Source of the DNA: Agrobacterium tumefaciens
GTDB lineage: Bacteria; Pseudomonadota; Alphaproteobacteria; Rhizobiales; Rhizobiaceae
NCBI RefSeq assembly: GCF_013318015.2
Contig: NZ_CP115842.1
Span: forward strand, 868,001-932,000
DNA length: 64,000 nucleotides
Reading direction: 5' to 3'
Numbering within the stretch: the stretch's first letter is position 1; the number at the start of each line of letters is the position of its first letter. Position numbers and translations under genes: made by a program. Positions 28,184 to 36,790 of the stretch are shown in pieces. The notes beneath the pieces were generated by a model, which had not been told where the DNA came from, searched no databases, and saw nothing but the letters and a program-made list of their open reading frames with translations.

Positions 28184-29482
28184 ATGCGTTTGACACATTT
28201 TGCACTTCTTGCCTGCACCGCGCTCATTCTCAGCGGCTGCAACGATACGCTCGAAACCGTCGAACGCGACGTCTCCCACGTTAAAAACAAGGTTGATTAC
28301 CCGCTTTCTCCGTCCATTCTTGCCGAGATCGACAAGAAGAACATGGATCGCACCTCGCCGATCATGATCCGCATCTTCAAGGAAGAAGGCGCGTTGGAAA
28401 TCTGGAAGGCCAAGCGCGACAACCGCTTCGACAAGATTGCCGAATACCAGATTTGCGCCTGGTCCGGCAAACTCGGCCCCAAGGTGAAAGAGGGCGACCG
28501 GCAGGCGCCGGAAGGTTTCTACAACCTGACGCCCGCGCACCTCAATCCCAACTCTAAATATTACCTTGCCATCAACACCGGCTTTCCGAACCGCTACGAT
28601 GCCGCCAACGGCCGCAACGGCACCAACCTGATGATCCATGGCGCCTGCTCGTCATCCGGCTGCTATTCGATGACGGACGCGCAGATCCTTGAAATCTACG
28701 GTTTCGCCCGCGACGCCTTCAAGGGTGGCCAGAAGACCGTTCAGCTGCAGGCCTTTCCCTTCCGTATGACCGCGGAAAACATGGCCCGCCACCGCCAGAG
28801 CGAGCATCTCGATTTCTGGAAGATGCTGAAGGTCGGTTACGACAATTTCGAAGTCACGAAACGCCCGCCGGAAGTGAATGTCTGCGAGAAGAAATATGTC
28901 TTCAACCAGCAGACCGAAGGCGGCACGTTCAACGCATCTGCGCAATGCCCGGCCATGAGCACGCCGCCGGCACTGGTGAGCGCGCTTTCGAGCTACGAAA
29001 AGACCTATGATCTCGCCTATGAAAAGGCGATGAAGAAATATGACGGCATGGCCTGGTACGACCCGAGCGAGGCGGAGCGCAAAGCGCTGGTTGCCGAAAA
29101 GCGCAAGGGCCGCGAACCCGCTTATGCTCCGACCGGCTCGGCGCTGAAGGCCGGCAAGCTGATGAAGGAAACGGAATATGCCGCGCTGATGGAGAAGAAG
29201 GCGCAGCAGGTGACCTCGTCTTCGCCGGCGACCACCGCAACCGCGTCTTCTCTGCGGACCCCGCATCCTTCGGCAACCCAGCCCGCAGCTCCGCAATCGA
29301 ACCCTGCCCCGGCGGCCCCGACAATGGTTGCCGCTGCTACGCCTGCGGCTTCGGGGCCTGGTCAGAACGGAACTGCCGCCCAGGTCCCTGTACCGGCCAT
29401 GAACCCGCTCGCTTTTTCCGCAGCACCGCCAGCGGAAGCACCGGAAAAGAAGCCGTTCTGGAAGTTCTGGGCCAAGGAATGA
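28184..29482 (+). CDS. L,D-transpeptidase lipoprotein (YafK/ErfK-like)
   Basis: 432 aa from ATG 28184. A lipoprotein signal ends LSGC with lipidated Cys19. The YkuD-type catalytic motif IHGACSSSGC places His152 and nucleophile Cys160, indicating an enzyme that forms 3-3 crosslinks or attaches proteins to peptidoglycan, or acts as an amidase like the YafK/DpaA branch. The C-terminal about 110 residues are a Pro/Ala/Ser/Thr-rich, probably disordered tail. The frame continues 43 codons upstream, but the signal peptide fixes the start. It overlaps tusA by four bases. Confidence 0.88.
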   Translation: MRLTHFALLACTALILSGCNDTLETVERDVSHVKNKVDYPLSPSILAEIDKKNMDRTSPIMIRIFKEEGALEIWKAKRDNRFDKIAEYQICAWSGKLGPKVKEGDRQAPEGFYNLTPAHLNPNSKYYLAINTGFPNRYDAANGRNGTNLMIHGACSSSGCYSMTDAQILEIYGFARDAFKGGQKTVQLQAFPFRMTAENMARHRQSEHLDFWKMLKVGYDNFEVTKRPPEVNVCEKKYVFNQQTEGGTFNASAQCPAMSTPPALVSALSSYEKTYDLAYEKAMKKYDGMAWYDPSEAERKALVAEKRKGREPAYAPTGSALKAGKLMKETEYAALMEKKAQQVTSSSPATTATASSLRTPHPSATQPAAPQSNPAPAAPTMVAAATPAASGPGQNGTAAQVPVPAMNPLAFSAAPPAEAPEKKPFWKFWAKE

Positions 29483-29715
29483 CCGACACGGCTGACATAG
29501 TTTTCGACTTGAGGGGGCTTAAATGCCCCCTTCCGGTTTTAAGAAGCCGTAAAAAACTCGCTGGCCTGCAGGCGGGCGATGTTCTTGTTGTAGAGACGAC
29601 CGACCCGCTGGCGGTTATCGATATTGCCCATATGTGCAACCAGGATGGGCATAGCCTGGTTGAAACTACGACGTTGACCAAAGGACACCGATTCAGGATC
29701 GTGAAGGGAGCGTAA
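29479..29715 (+). CDS. tusA: TusA-family sulfur carrier protein
   Basis: 78 aa with the signature LRGLKCPLPVLRSRKKL; the single Cys in CPxP carries the persulfide sulfur. TusA relays sulfur towards thio-modification of tRNA wobble uridine in enterics, and related carriers serve other sulfur pathways. In this genome mnmA is present about 17 kb away, but tusA itself is coupled to an L,D-transpeptidase (ATGA overlap), so the real acceptor is uncertain. Confidence 0.9.
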   Translation: MTDTADIVFDLRGLKCPLPVLRSRKKLAGLQAGDVLVVETTDPLAVIDIAHMCNQDGHSLVETTTLTKGHRFRIVKGA

Positions 29716-29822
29716 TTACCCTCGCTGCCGAGAATACTCCACTCGATCTCCCCCTTGAGGGTGAGATACTCGACAAGGTAAAGGGGTGCCCCGCCCGCGG
29801 GTTTCAACCACCGTTTTGCGAC

Positions 29823-30962
29823 CTAAAACCTCAACCCCGAAACCGCCAGCGGATTGTCCGTCATCGCCTGCCTGTCCGGACGGTCGATGCCCGGCGTGCC
29901 GGTGAAAGCAGCAAACAGGTCCTGCACGAACGCCTCCGGCAAATCCTTGGTAATCAGCACCATGCGCGTGCGCTGGTCAGACGGGTCCGGCCATGCCGCG
30001 AGGCGCTCGGGTGTGTGGAAAATGTTCTGTACCCCGTGCAGCACAAGGGGTCGGTCCGGATTGTCCGACAGCTTGACGACGGCCTTCATCCGCAACAACT
30101 TTTCCCCATGCGCCGAACGCAGCAAGTCCACGAACATGTCGATTGCCATCGGGGCTATCGGCTGGTCGTGAATGATCGAGAAGGAACGGATCGACGCGTC
30201 GTGCCGGTTCACATCGTGGTGGTGATGGTGGCCATCGTGGTCGCCATGATGGTGGTGGTCATGATCGTGGTCGTGGTCGTGGTGATCGTGTTCCGCCTCT
30301 TCCCCCAGCCAGCGGCCGACATCGGCATTTTTGCTGCCGGGATCGTAAAGACCGTTATCCAGCAGTGCGGCAGCACTCCAGTCGGCCCGGTCACCATCCT
30401 CGATCGTCGCGCGCGGGTTTAGCGCCTGAAGGCGGGCCGACAGCGTGGAAATTGTGGAAGCATCGGCAAGCGCGCGCTTCGTCATCACCAGCCGATCGGC
30501 CACCGCCGCCTGCTTCACCGCTTCCTCGTGATTATCGAGTGTGGACAGGCCGTTCACGGCATCCACAACCGTAATGATGCCGTTCAGAACGAAATTCTGC
30601 GCAATCACCGGGTTGCCCATGACAGACTGCATGACGGGAGCGGGATCAGCAAGACCAGTGGTTTCGATCACGACACGCTTCACCGGCTTCAGCTTGCCGG
30701 TCTGGATGCCGTCCATCAGTTCCGCCAGAGTATCCACCAGCTCGCCGCGAACGGTGCAGCAAAGGCAGCCTTCCGCCAGTTCGATGATGCCCTCGCCTGC
30801 ACTTTCAACCAGCATATGGTCGATGCTGACATCGCCGAATTCATTGATGATGATCGCGGCGTCGCTCATATCGGGGTCTTTGAGAAGCCGGTTGAGCAGC
30901 GTCGATTTTCCGGCGCCGAGAAATCCGGTGATGATTGAAACCGGTATGCGATCGCGAGACAT
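29823..30962 (-). CDS. COG0523 (CobW/YciC-like) metal-chaperone GTPase, His-rich
   Basis: 379 aa from ATG 30962 (MSRDRIPVSIITGF), AGGCAAG upstream. The P-loop GFLGAGKST is at 13-21 and the metal-binding CLCC at C66-C69. Residues 224-254 are a His/Asp-rich run (about 17 His), followed by the CobW C-terminal domain. The usual guanine motif (N/T)KxD reads TKRA at 161-164, without the Asp. A Zur-like palindrome about 115 bp upstream suggests a zinc-starvation GTPase of the YciC/ZagA type rather than a cobalamin enzyme, although cobST are 8 kb away. Specificity is inferred. Confidence 0.88.
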   Translation of the reverse strand: MSRDRIPVSIITGFLGAGKSTLLNRLLKDPDMSDAAIIINEFGDVSIDHMLVESAGEGIIELAEGCLCCTVRGELVDTLAELMDGIQTGKLKPVKRVVIETTGLADPAPVMQSVMGNPVIAQNFVLNGIITVVDAVNGLSTLDNHEEAVKQAAVADRLVMTKRALADASTISTLSARLQALNPRATIEDGDRADWSAAALLDNGLYDPGSKNADVGRWLGEEAEHDHHDHDHDHDHHHHGDHDGHHHHHDVNRHDASIRSFSIIHDQPIAPMAIDMFVDLLRSAHGEKLLRMKAVVKLSDNPDRPLVLHGVQNIFHTPERLAAWPDPSDQRTRMVLITKDLPEAFVQDLFAAFTGTPGIDRPDRQAMTDNPLAVSGLRF

Positions 30963-31036
30963 GTCTTGCCTGTATGTTGATGGCCGCTCCGGCAGATCGT
31001 TGGCCGATATTAGATCCGGAACCGCGCAATAATCAC

Positions 31037-31071
31037 AAAAAATCGCCCGGGGCCTGAAGGCCACGAGCGAC
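31037..31071 (-). terminator. Intrinsic terminator between the D,D-carboxypeptidase and CobW-like genes
   Basis: On the minus strand TCGCTCGTGGCC, loop TTCA, GGCCCCGGGCGA forms a 12-bp stem with two mismatches, followed by TTTTTT (A tract 31037-31042). It most simply ends the carboxypeptidase transcript. It lies between the Zur-like box and the CobW-like start, so a promoter under that box would run straight into it (see findings). Confidence 0.75.
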
Positions 31072-31073
31072 AC

Positions 31074-31088
31074 TGTAATATCATAACA
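31074..31088 (-). promoter_or_regulatory. Zur-like operator
   Basis: TGTAATATCATAACA is a 15-base imperfect palindrome; on the minus strand it reads TGTTATGATATTACA. It closely resembles alphaproteobacterial Zur boxes (core GTTATNNNATAAC). It lies in the gap before the His-rich COG0523 GTPase, a standard Zur target in many bacteria. The strand follows that gene. Confidence 0.6.
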
Positions 31089-31170
31089 AACCGAAGCTGC
31101 GAATACAGATTCCGCGCAGCGTTCAGGCTTCGCGCGCGCCCTCATCCATAAAGAGTGCGGTTAGGCGAAA

Positions 31171-32289
31171 TCAGAATGTCGGACGCGGGATCGGAATCGG
31201 CACGTTGGCCACTTGTCCCTTGGCGCTCGCACCCTTGGCGGTGTTGACCGCCACCGTCTCACTGCCGGGAATGAGACCCGCGAAAGAATATTCCGGCGGA
31301 CGGGTCATTTCCGTAACGTAGGGCGAATGGATGACCATGCGGCCGGTCTCGTCGCGGCTTTCGCTGCGCACCTTGGCCGCCTTCGGATTGCAGATTTCGG
31401 CACTGACGTCGTTTACCTCGGCGGTATCGCCATAGGGTGCCAGCGAGGCGAGTGAAACGCCTTGGCCCGAGGGCGCCGTCAGTCCCATCTGCAGCAGATC
31501 AGCGGACTGGTCGGTTCGCCCGGCAAGGCTATCTGCCCCCAGCACCACAGTTATGACCGAACGGCCGTTGCGCACGGCGGAGGACACCTGGTTGAAACCG
31601 GATGCGCAGATGAAGCCGGTCTTCATGCCATCTGCGCCATCAAAGCGGCCAACGAGCATATTGAAGTTGGCGTAGTCCTTCTTGCCGGTGGTGACACCTT
31701 CCAGCGAGAAATAATGGGCATATTCCGGGAATTCCCGCTTGATGATCAACGCCAGAAGCGCAAGGTCACGCGCCGTCGTATATTGGCCCTTGCCGGGCAG
31801 GCCGTTGGCGTTGATGTAACGGGTGGAGCTCATGCCCAGCCGCTGCGCCTGCGCATTCATCTGCGCCACGAAATTATCGCTGGTGCCGCCGATGGTTTCG
31901 GCAATCGCCACAGCGATATCATTGGCGGATTTGATGAGCAGCAGCTTCAGCGCGCTGTCCATCGTCAGCTTCTGGCCGGGCTTGAAATACATTTTCGAGG
32001 CCGGCTGGTCGGCGGCCTTCTTGCTCATCACCACTTCCGTCTGCGGGCTGAGCTTGCCGGCCTTCATCTGCGAAAAGGCGATATAGGCGGTCATCAGCTT
32101 GGTCAGCGAGGCCGGATACCACTTGCGGAACGCTTCCTGGTGGGAAATCACCTTGCCGGTTTTGACATCGACCACCATTTTTGGATTGGCATTCGCCACG
32201 GGTGCGGCGGCAACAAGGCCGGCGGTCATGATGGCAATGGCTGCGGAGAGCCGTCGGGCGGCGTTTGGCGATTTAAGATTCTGTGGCAA
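31171..32289 (-). CDS. D-alanyl-D-alanine carboxypeptidase (PBP5/DacF type)
   Basis: A periplasmic low-molecular-weight penicillin-binding protein that trims the terminal D-Ala of stem peptides. 372 aa with a signal peptide (about residues 1-35, ending VANA). The catalytic SLTK is at S61-K64; SAN (KSANDIAVAIAE) and KTG (GMKTGFI) complete the active site. The C-terminal quarter replaces the usual PBP5 membrane-anchor domain with a Pro-rich tail, so its anchoring is uncertain. Confidence 0.93.
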   Translation of the reverse strand: MPQNLKSPNAARRLSAAIAIMTAGLVAAAPVANANPKMVVDVKTGKVISHQEAFRKWYPASLTKLMTAYIAFSQMKAGKLSPQTEVVMSKKAADQPASKMYFKPGQKLTMDSALKLLLIKSANDIAVAIAETIGGTSDNFVAQMNAQAQRLGMSSTRYINANGLPGKGQYTTARDLALLALIIKREFPEYAHYFSLEGVTTGKKDYANFNMLVGRFDGADGMKTGFICASGFNQVSSAVRNGRSVITVVLGADSLAGRTDQSADLLQMGLTAPSGQGVSLASLAPYGDTAEVNDVSAEICNPKAAKVRSESRDETGRMVIHSPYVTEMTRPPEYSFAGLIPGSETVAVNTAKGASAKGQVANVPIPIPRPTF

Positions 32290-32453
32290 GGCTTATCCTC
32301 GAATTCCCGTCTTCAGTCAGGGAATGGCAATATTCACCATATATGTCCTAGCAATGGCAAAGTACATTGATTACGTCAATTATGCGGCGCACTATCCACC
32401 GCGGAGGATAGGCTTTTACGCCATGCCGCACCGATGAACCCAGGAATGAACGA

Positions 32454-33617
32454 ATGCCGATTTTGAACAGAGCCGCCGAACTTCAGCAGGAAGTCAGCGA
32501 ATGGCGGCGTCACCTGCATGAAAATCCCGAGATTTTGTATGATGTCGACAACACCGCAGCTTTCGTTGCGGACAAGCTGAAATCTTTCGGCGTTGACGAA
32601 ATCGTGACCGGTCTTGGCCGCACGGGCGTGGTCGGCATCATCAGAGGCAATATTCCAGGCAATCGCACCATCGGCTTTCGGGCGGATATGGATGCTCTTC
32701 CCATCCTTGAGGAAACCGGCAAACCCTGGGCTTCCAAAACCGCAGGCGCCATGCATGCCTGCGGCCACGACGGCCACACCGCCATGCTGCTTGGCGCCGC
32801 CAAATATCTCGCGGAAACCCGCAATTTCGCCGGGTCCATCGCGGTCATCTTCCAGCCCGCCGAAGAAGGCGGTGCGGGTGCGCTCGCCATGGTCGAGGAC
32901 GGCCTGATGGAGCGGTTCGGCATCGATGAGGTCTACGGCATGCACAATATGCCGGGTATTCCGCTCGGCTCGTTCGCCATCCGCAAGGGCGGTATCATGG
33001 CGGCACCGGACAAGTTCTCGATCACTGTCAAAGGTCGTGGCGGCCATGCGGCCCAGCCGCACCGCACGATCGACCCGATCACGATCGGCGCACAGATCGT
33101 CGGCAATCTGCAGATGATCGCCTCGCGCAATGCCGATCCGATCCGATCCGTGGTCGTGTCCGTCACCCGCTTTCACGCCGGCTCCAGCCACAACATCATT
33201 CCCAACGACGCGCTGATTGCCGGCACGGTGCGTAGTCTGGACGAGACGGTGCGCGATCTCGCGCAGGATCGCATCAAGCAGATGGCGGAAGGCATAGCGC
33301 TTGCCAATGGAGCGGAAGCCGAGGTCGTCTATGAACGTTATTGCCCGGTGACCTTCAACCATGCGGACGAGACCGACCACGCCATCCACGTCGCCCGCGA
33401 TGTGGCTGGTGAAAACAACGTCGACCCCGATGTCGACCCTTCCATGGCGGGCGAGGATTTTTCCTTCATGTTGAAGGAAAGGCCGGGTGCCTTCATCTTC
33501 ATCGGCAACGGCGATTCGGCCGGCCTTCACAACCCTGGATACGATTTCAACGACGACGCCATCGCCTACGGCATTTCCTATTGGGTGAAACTTGCCGAGC
33601 AACGCCTGACGAACTGA
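32454..33617 (+). CDS. M20 family amidohydrolase (HipO/aminoacylase-like)
   Basis: A cytosolic zinc or manganese amidohydrolase, 387 aa. Metal-binding blocks are GFRADMDALP, MHACGHDGHTAMLLG, QPAEEGGAGA with the catalytic Glu, and the C-terminal MAGEDFSFM. The central dimerisation domain (KGRGGHAAQPH) is intact. Family members cleave N-acyl amino acids such as hippurate or N-acetyl amino acids; the substrate is not determinable. A 9-bp hairpin (33650-33658 with 33667-33675, TCAACCGCG) follows the stop and may act as terminator. Confidence 0.9.
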   Translation: MPILNRAAELQQEVSEWRRHLHENPEILYDVDNTAAFVADKLKSFGVDEIVTGLGRTGVVGIIRGNIPGNRTIGFRADMDALPILEETGKPWASKTAGAMHACGHDGHTAMLLGAAKYLAETRNFAGSIAVIFQPAEEGGAGALAMVEDGLMERFGIDEVYGMHNMPGIPLGSFAIRKGGIMAAPDKFSITVKGRGGHAAQPHRTIDPITIGAQIVGNLQMIASRNADPIRSVVVSVTRFHAGSSHNIIPNDALIAGTVRSLDETVRDLAQDRIKQMAEGIALANGAEAEVVYERYCPVTFNHADETDHAIHVARDVAGENNVDPDVDPSMAGEDFSFMLKERPGAFIFIGNGDSAGLHNPGYDFNDDAIAYGISYWVKLAEQRLTN

Positions 33618-33671
33618 CTACCGGGACGCAAAGAAAGCAGAGGAACAGGTCAACCGCGATAAAGAACGCGG

Positions 33672-33699
33672 TTGATCCGCCGGCTACGGCAGGTTAAAG
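33672..33699 (+). promoter_or_regulatory. Possible promoter of tRNA-Arg
   Basis: TTGATC (33672-33677), a 16-bp spacer and TTAAAG (33694-33699) lie at suitable distance before the tRNA 5' end at 33711. Moderate resemblance to -35/-10 elements only. Confidence 0.35.
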
Positions 33700-33710
33700 A
33701 GCAATTCAGT

Positions 33711-34023
33711 GTCCACGTAGCTCAGCAGGATAGAGCACAGGATTCCTAAGACAAATTGGGGGTTGCGCCCGGAAACGACGCAATCGATCTGCTCAAAGTC
33801 GGGGAAAGCTTCGCTGGTCTTCCAGCATGCCAATCCCGAGCCAAGCTCTGGAGAAATCCGGTGAAGGTGTAGAGACTGGATGGGCAGCACCTAAAAGCCG
33901 AAAGGCTCATGGTGAAGGGACAGTCCAGACCACGAACGTCCTATCCAATGGAGATGGGCGGCGGCTAAAGCCGAAGTGGTATGAATCCTGGGGTCGGAGG
34001 TTCGAATCCTCTCGTGGACACCA
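33711..34023 (+). tRNA. tRNA-Arg(CCU), interrupted by a group I intron
   Basis: Exon 1 is 33711-33747 and exon 2 is 33984-34023. Joined, they give a full cloverleaf: acceptor GTCCACG/CGTGGAC, D arm GCTC..GAGC, anticodon stem CAGGA/TCCTG with loop TTCCTAA (anticodon CCU at 33745-33747), T arm GGAGG TTCGAAT CCTCT, discriminator A and an encoded CCA (34021-34023). The intron breaks the anticodon loop directly 3' of the anticodon. It reads the rare AGG codon. Confidence 0.96.
33748..33983 (+). other. Group I self-splicing intron (ribozyme) in tRNA-Arg
   Basis: 236 nt, no open reading frame for a homing endonuclease. The 5' exon end GATTCCT pairs with an internal guide GGGGGTT (33758-33764), leaving the required U-G wobble at the splice site, and the intron ends in the terminal guanosine G33983. 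The core elements are clear: R-type GTGTAGAGACTGGA (33867-33880) and S-type AAGGGACAGTCC (33915-33926); GACTG (33874-33878) pairs with CAGTC (33921-33925) as P7. Between them, CACC/GGTG (33888-33891, 33911-33914) and AGCC-GAAA-GGCT (33896-33907) form P8. This is close to the small IC3 tRNA introns of Azoarcus and Agrobacterium. Confidence 0.93.
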
Positions 34024-34299
34024 TTTTCCTGTAAATTCAGTTTAAAACAATAATATAAAAAAGAGCGGAATGTCGTGACCCGCTTCACTGCTGGCCATGC
34101 GGCTCTAGTCCTAGACAAACATAATAGCTGTCCCGTTTCGCTCAGCGTGCACACCGGCATGTTCGAACGGCGAAGCATCGATTGGTCACGTTCGTTTTAC
34201 CAATTAGCTCCGGTCTTTTGCGCGTTTGATCGCAAACACATATCGTGCATCCACAAACAGCACCTATCTAAGATGCTCACACCCGATGAAGGAGACAGA

Positions 34300-34596
34300 A
34301 TGATCAACGAATATGGCCCATACGTACAGATGGGAACGCTTGCAGAGCAGATGGCCACCCGATACCGGATGGACCCAAATCTCGCACTGGAACCGCACCT
34401 GTTGCACTATATGGAAGAAGTCGAGGTAAATATCGCCGCCGACAGCTTCGATCATGTTGGGTTCATGGACAAGATCCGCAGCCGGCTGGAAATGACACTG
34501 GCGAAGACCGTCGACCCTCGATGCAGAGAATTCCTGCATGCGGTTGTGGTCGCACTTCAGGAGCGTATCGATCGTCATTCACTCGACGTTGCGTGA
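34300..34596 (+). CDS. Hypothetical protein, 98 aa
   Basis: Not recognised. I place the start at ATG 34300 (MINEYGPYVQMG) because GAAGGAGACAGA immediately precedes it; the frame is open back to 34075 but that part has no initiation signal. The protein is acidic to neutral, all-alpha in character, without signal peptide or membrane span. It begins 276 bp after the intron-bearing tRNA-Arg, in the least gene-dense part of the window. The gap 34024-34299 shows an AT-rich start (around 34035-34065) and no other gene. Confidence 0.65.
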   Translation: MINEYGPYVQMGTLAEQMATRYRMDPNLALEPHLLHYMEEVEVNIAADSFDHVGFMDKIRSRLEMTLAKTVDPRCREFLHAVVVALQERIDRHSLDVA

Positions 34597-34711
34597 TCGC
34601 CGTTCCTCCTTCCACGTTGCATCAGGTCTCTGCAAATGAACTTCTATGACGCGGGCAAGAAGCTGCCTGCGACGCGGCGTTCAGCCGCGTGGTGCGCAAG
34701 CCGTAAAAAAC

Positions 34712-36790
34712 TCACTCGATGAAAACGCGCACGCTCGAAGCGCGGCCATCGGCGTCGATCACGGTCAGCGTTGAAAACCCCTGCCCTTCCGGTCGCCATT
34801 CGCTGTTGCGGCGGAGCGAAGAATCCGGGAGCGGCCTGCCGTTGGCGAGCCAGCGGAAGGGCGCGCGGCCGCCTTGCAGCTTCAGCACTAGCGGCGAAAT
34901 GCCTGACTGGCTGGAGAGCTCCACCCTAGCCCCTTCCGGTGGATAGACGATGCGCGGCGCGCTTTCGCGCCTTGAGGCCGAAAGCAGGCCGCTTGCGGTC
35001 AATGTGAAACGCCGCTGGTTGGCGGGAAGGTCGCTCACGGCCACCCGCGCGACGCCAGAGGGTGCAGCAGGCATTGGCGTGATCGCTACGCCGGATTTCT
35101 CGAAAGCCTCGAAGAGGATCGGGGCTGCCGTCGCATAACCGGCAATGCCCGGGACGGCGCCGTTATCGGCACGACCGACCCACACGCCGATGACATGCCG
35201 CCCGTCATAACCTACCGACCAGGCATCACGGTAACCGTAGCTGGTGCCGGTCTTGTAGGCGATGCCGCGCTGCTTCATGCCGAGTGGCGGCAGCACACCG
35301 GACAGGATGTCGGAGACGTTCCAGATCGCAGCGTCGGCAAACAGCCGATCTCCGGCAAGCGGTTGCGGCGCGGAGCGCACACCGTCCCCCAGCCGCACAG
35401 AGTCGCCGCCGCCGGCAAGGCCCGCATAAAGCTGCACCAGATCAACCAGCGAAATACCAGCACCTCCCAGCGCAATGGCAAGCCCAGGAGGCTCGGTGGT
35501 GGGAAGCACGAGCTTCACGCCCGCGCGGCGAAAACGCACCATCAGCGCAGACGGGCTGACAGCATCCAGAAGCTTTACGGCGGGCACATTGAGCGACAGT
35601 TGCAGTGCCTGCCTGATGCTGACATCACCCTGATAATGCATATCGAAATTTCGCGGGCGGTAACCGGAAAAATCCGCCGGGCGATCCTCGATGATGGTTT
35701 CCTGCCCGATGAGACCATTTTCAAAGGCAAGGCCATAGATGAACGGCTTGAGGGTGGAGCCCGGCGAGCGCACGGCGCGGCTCATCTCCACGAAACCGCG
35801 CCTTGCAGTATCGAGATAATCAGCGGAACCAACTTCAGCCAGAATATCACCGGTCTGCGCGTCGGCCATGACGATGGCGACGGAGACCTTTTCTGTCAGT
35901 TTTTCCGCTGCATGGCGGGCAACGGCTTCCAGTTCCCGCTGGATCGGCAATCTGAGCGTCGAGTGCGCCTCGGTGGCATTGGCAAACTTCACGCGTGCGG
36001 CAGCCGCCATATGCGGTGCATAGGCCGGCAGATCACGCCGGTTGGCGGGAACGGCTGCAAGGGTCGCCCGCTCTGCTTCCCCTTCACCCACCACGCGTTC
36101 TACGGCAAGGCGCTGCAAAACCCTCTCCCGCGCCTGCCTTGCCGCATCCGGAAAGCGGTCCGGTCGGCGTTTCTCCGGCAATTGCGGCAGCGCCACCAGA
36201 AGAGCCGCCTCCGCCGTGTCGAGCCGGGCGGGCTCCTTGCCAAACCAGGCGAGGCTTGCGGCACGAACACCCTCAAGATTGCCGCCATAAGGCGCGATAT
36301 TCAGATAAAGATCGAGGATTTCCGCCTTGTCGAGCCGTCTTTCGATCTGGAGCGCTCGCAATCCCTGCAGAAATTTCGCCGAAAACGACCGGTCGGTGCG
36401 CGGTTCGATCAGCCGCGCCACCTGCATGGAAAGCGTCGAGGCGCCGGAGACGATCCGGCCGTTGCTTGCCAATTGCCAGGCGGAGCGCAGCAGCGCCCAA
36501 GGGTCAATGCCGTGATGGTCGTAAAAACGCTGGTCCTCGTAAGCGATCAGCATGCGCAGGAACTGCGGATCGACTTCTGCAGCGCTGGTTTTCAGCCTCC
36601 AGCGGCCATCAGGTGTCGCAAATGCGCGCAGCAACCGCCCGTCTCTATCCAGCACCTCGAAGGACCGCTGCTGCGCAGCCTCCAGCGGTGGCGGATAGGC
36701 CTTGTCCAGCGCATCGAGACCGAAGGCCGCACCGCCTACAAACAGAGCGGCCGACACGATGCCGACGATGATCGCCTTTTTTCGCCTCAT
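34712..36790 (-). CDS. pbpC: Penicillin-binding protein 1C
   Basis: A bifunctional murein synthase, 692 aa. After one membrane anchor (about residues 6-26), the GT51 glycosyltransferase domain shows catalytic Glu85 in AYEDQRFYDHHGID. The transpeptidase domain has S345-x-x-K348 (PGSTLKPF), SLN and KTGTSYG. A C-terminal BiPBP_C-type beta domain starts near VYPPEGARVEL. In E. coli, PBP1C is encoded with the alpha-2-macroglobulin YfhM and the two act together in envelope repair; here the pbpC ATG overlaps the macroglobulin stop by four bases, so the same coupling holds. Confidence 0.95.
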   Translation of the reverse strand: MRRKKAIIVGIVSAALFVGGAAFGLDALDKAYPPPLEAAQQRSFEVLDRDGRLLRAFATPDGRWRLKTSAAEVDPQFLRMLIAYEDQRFYDHHGIDPWALLRSAWQLASNGRIVSGASTLSMQVARLIEPRTDRSFSAKFLQGLRALQIERRLDKAEILDLYLNIAPYGGNLEGVRAASLAWFGKEPARLDTAEAALLVALPQLPEKRRPDRFPDAARQARERVLQRLAVERVVGEGEAERATLAAVPANRRDLPAYAPHMAAAARVKFANATEAHSTLRLPIQRELEAVARHAAEKLTEKVSVAIVMADAQTGDILAEVGSADYLDTARRGFVEMSRAVRSPGSTLKPFIYGLAFENGLIGQETIIEDRPADFSGYRPRNFDMHYQGDVSIRQALQLSLNVPAVKLLDAVSPSALMVRFRRAGVKLVLPTTEPPGLAIALGGAGISLVDLVQLYAGLAGGGDSVRLGDGVRSAPQPLAGDRLFADAAIWNVSDILSGVLPPLGMKQRGIAYKTGTSYGYRDAWSVGYDGRHVIGVWVGRADNGAVPGIAGYATAAPILFEAFEKSGVAITPMPAAPSGVARVAVSDLPANQRRFTLTASGLLSASRRESAPRIVYPPEGARVELSSQSGISPLVLKLQGGRAPFRWLANGRPLPDSSLRRNSEWRPEGQGFSTLTVIDADGRASSVRVFIE

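Noticed and set aside
30200..30300. Apparent short tandem repeat (GTG/ATG-like)
   Set aside because: It is the coding sequence for the His/Asp tract of the COG0523 GTPase, not a satellite.
30962..31145. Upstream extension of the CobW-like frame to 31145
   Set aside because: It would run through the Zur-like box and terminator hairpin and adds no recognisable sequence; ATG 30962 matches the family N-terminus.
33711..34600. tRNA-Arg as integration site of a genomic island
   Set aside because: No integrase, no direct repeat of the tRNA 3' end and ordinary composition downstream; the insert inside the tRNA is a self-splicing intron.
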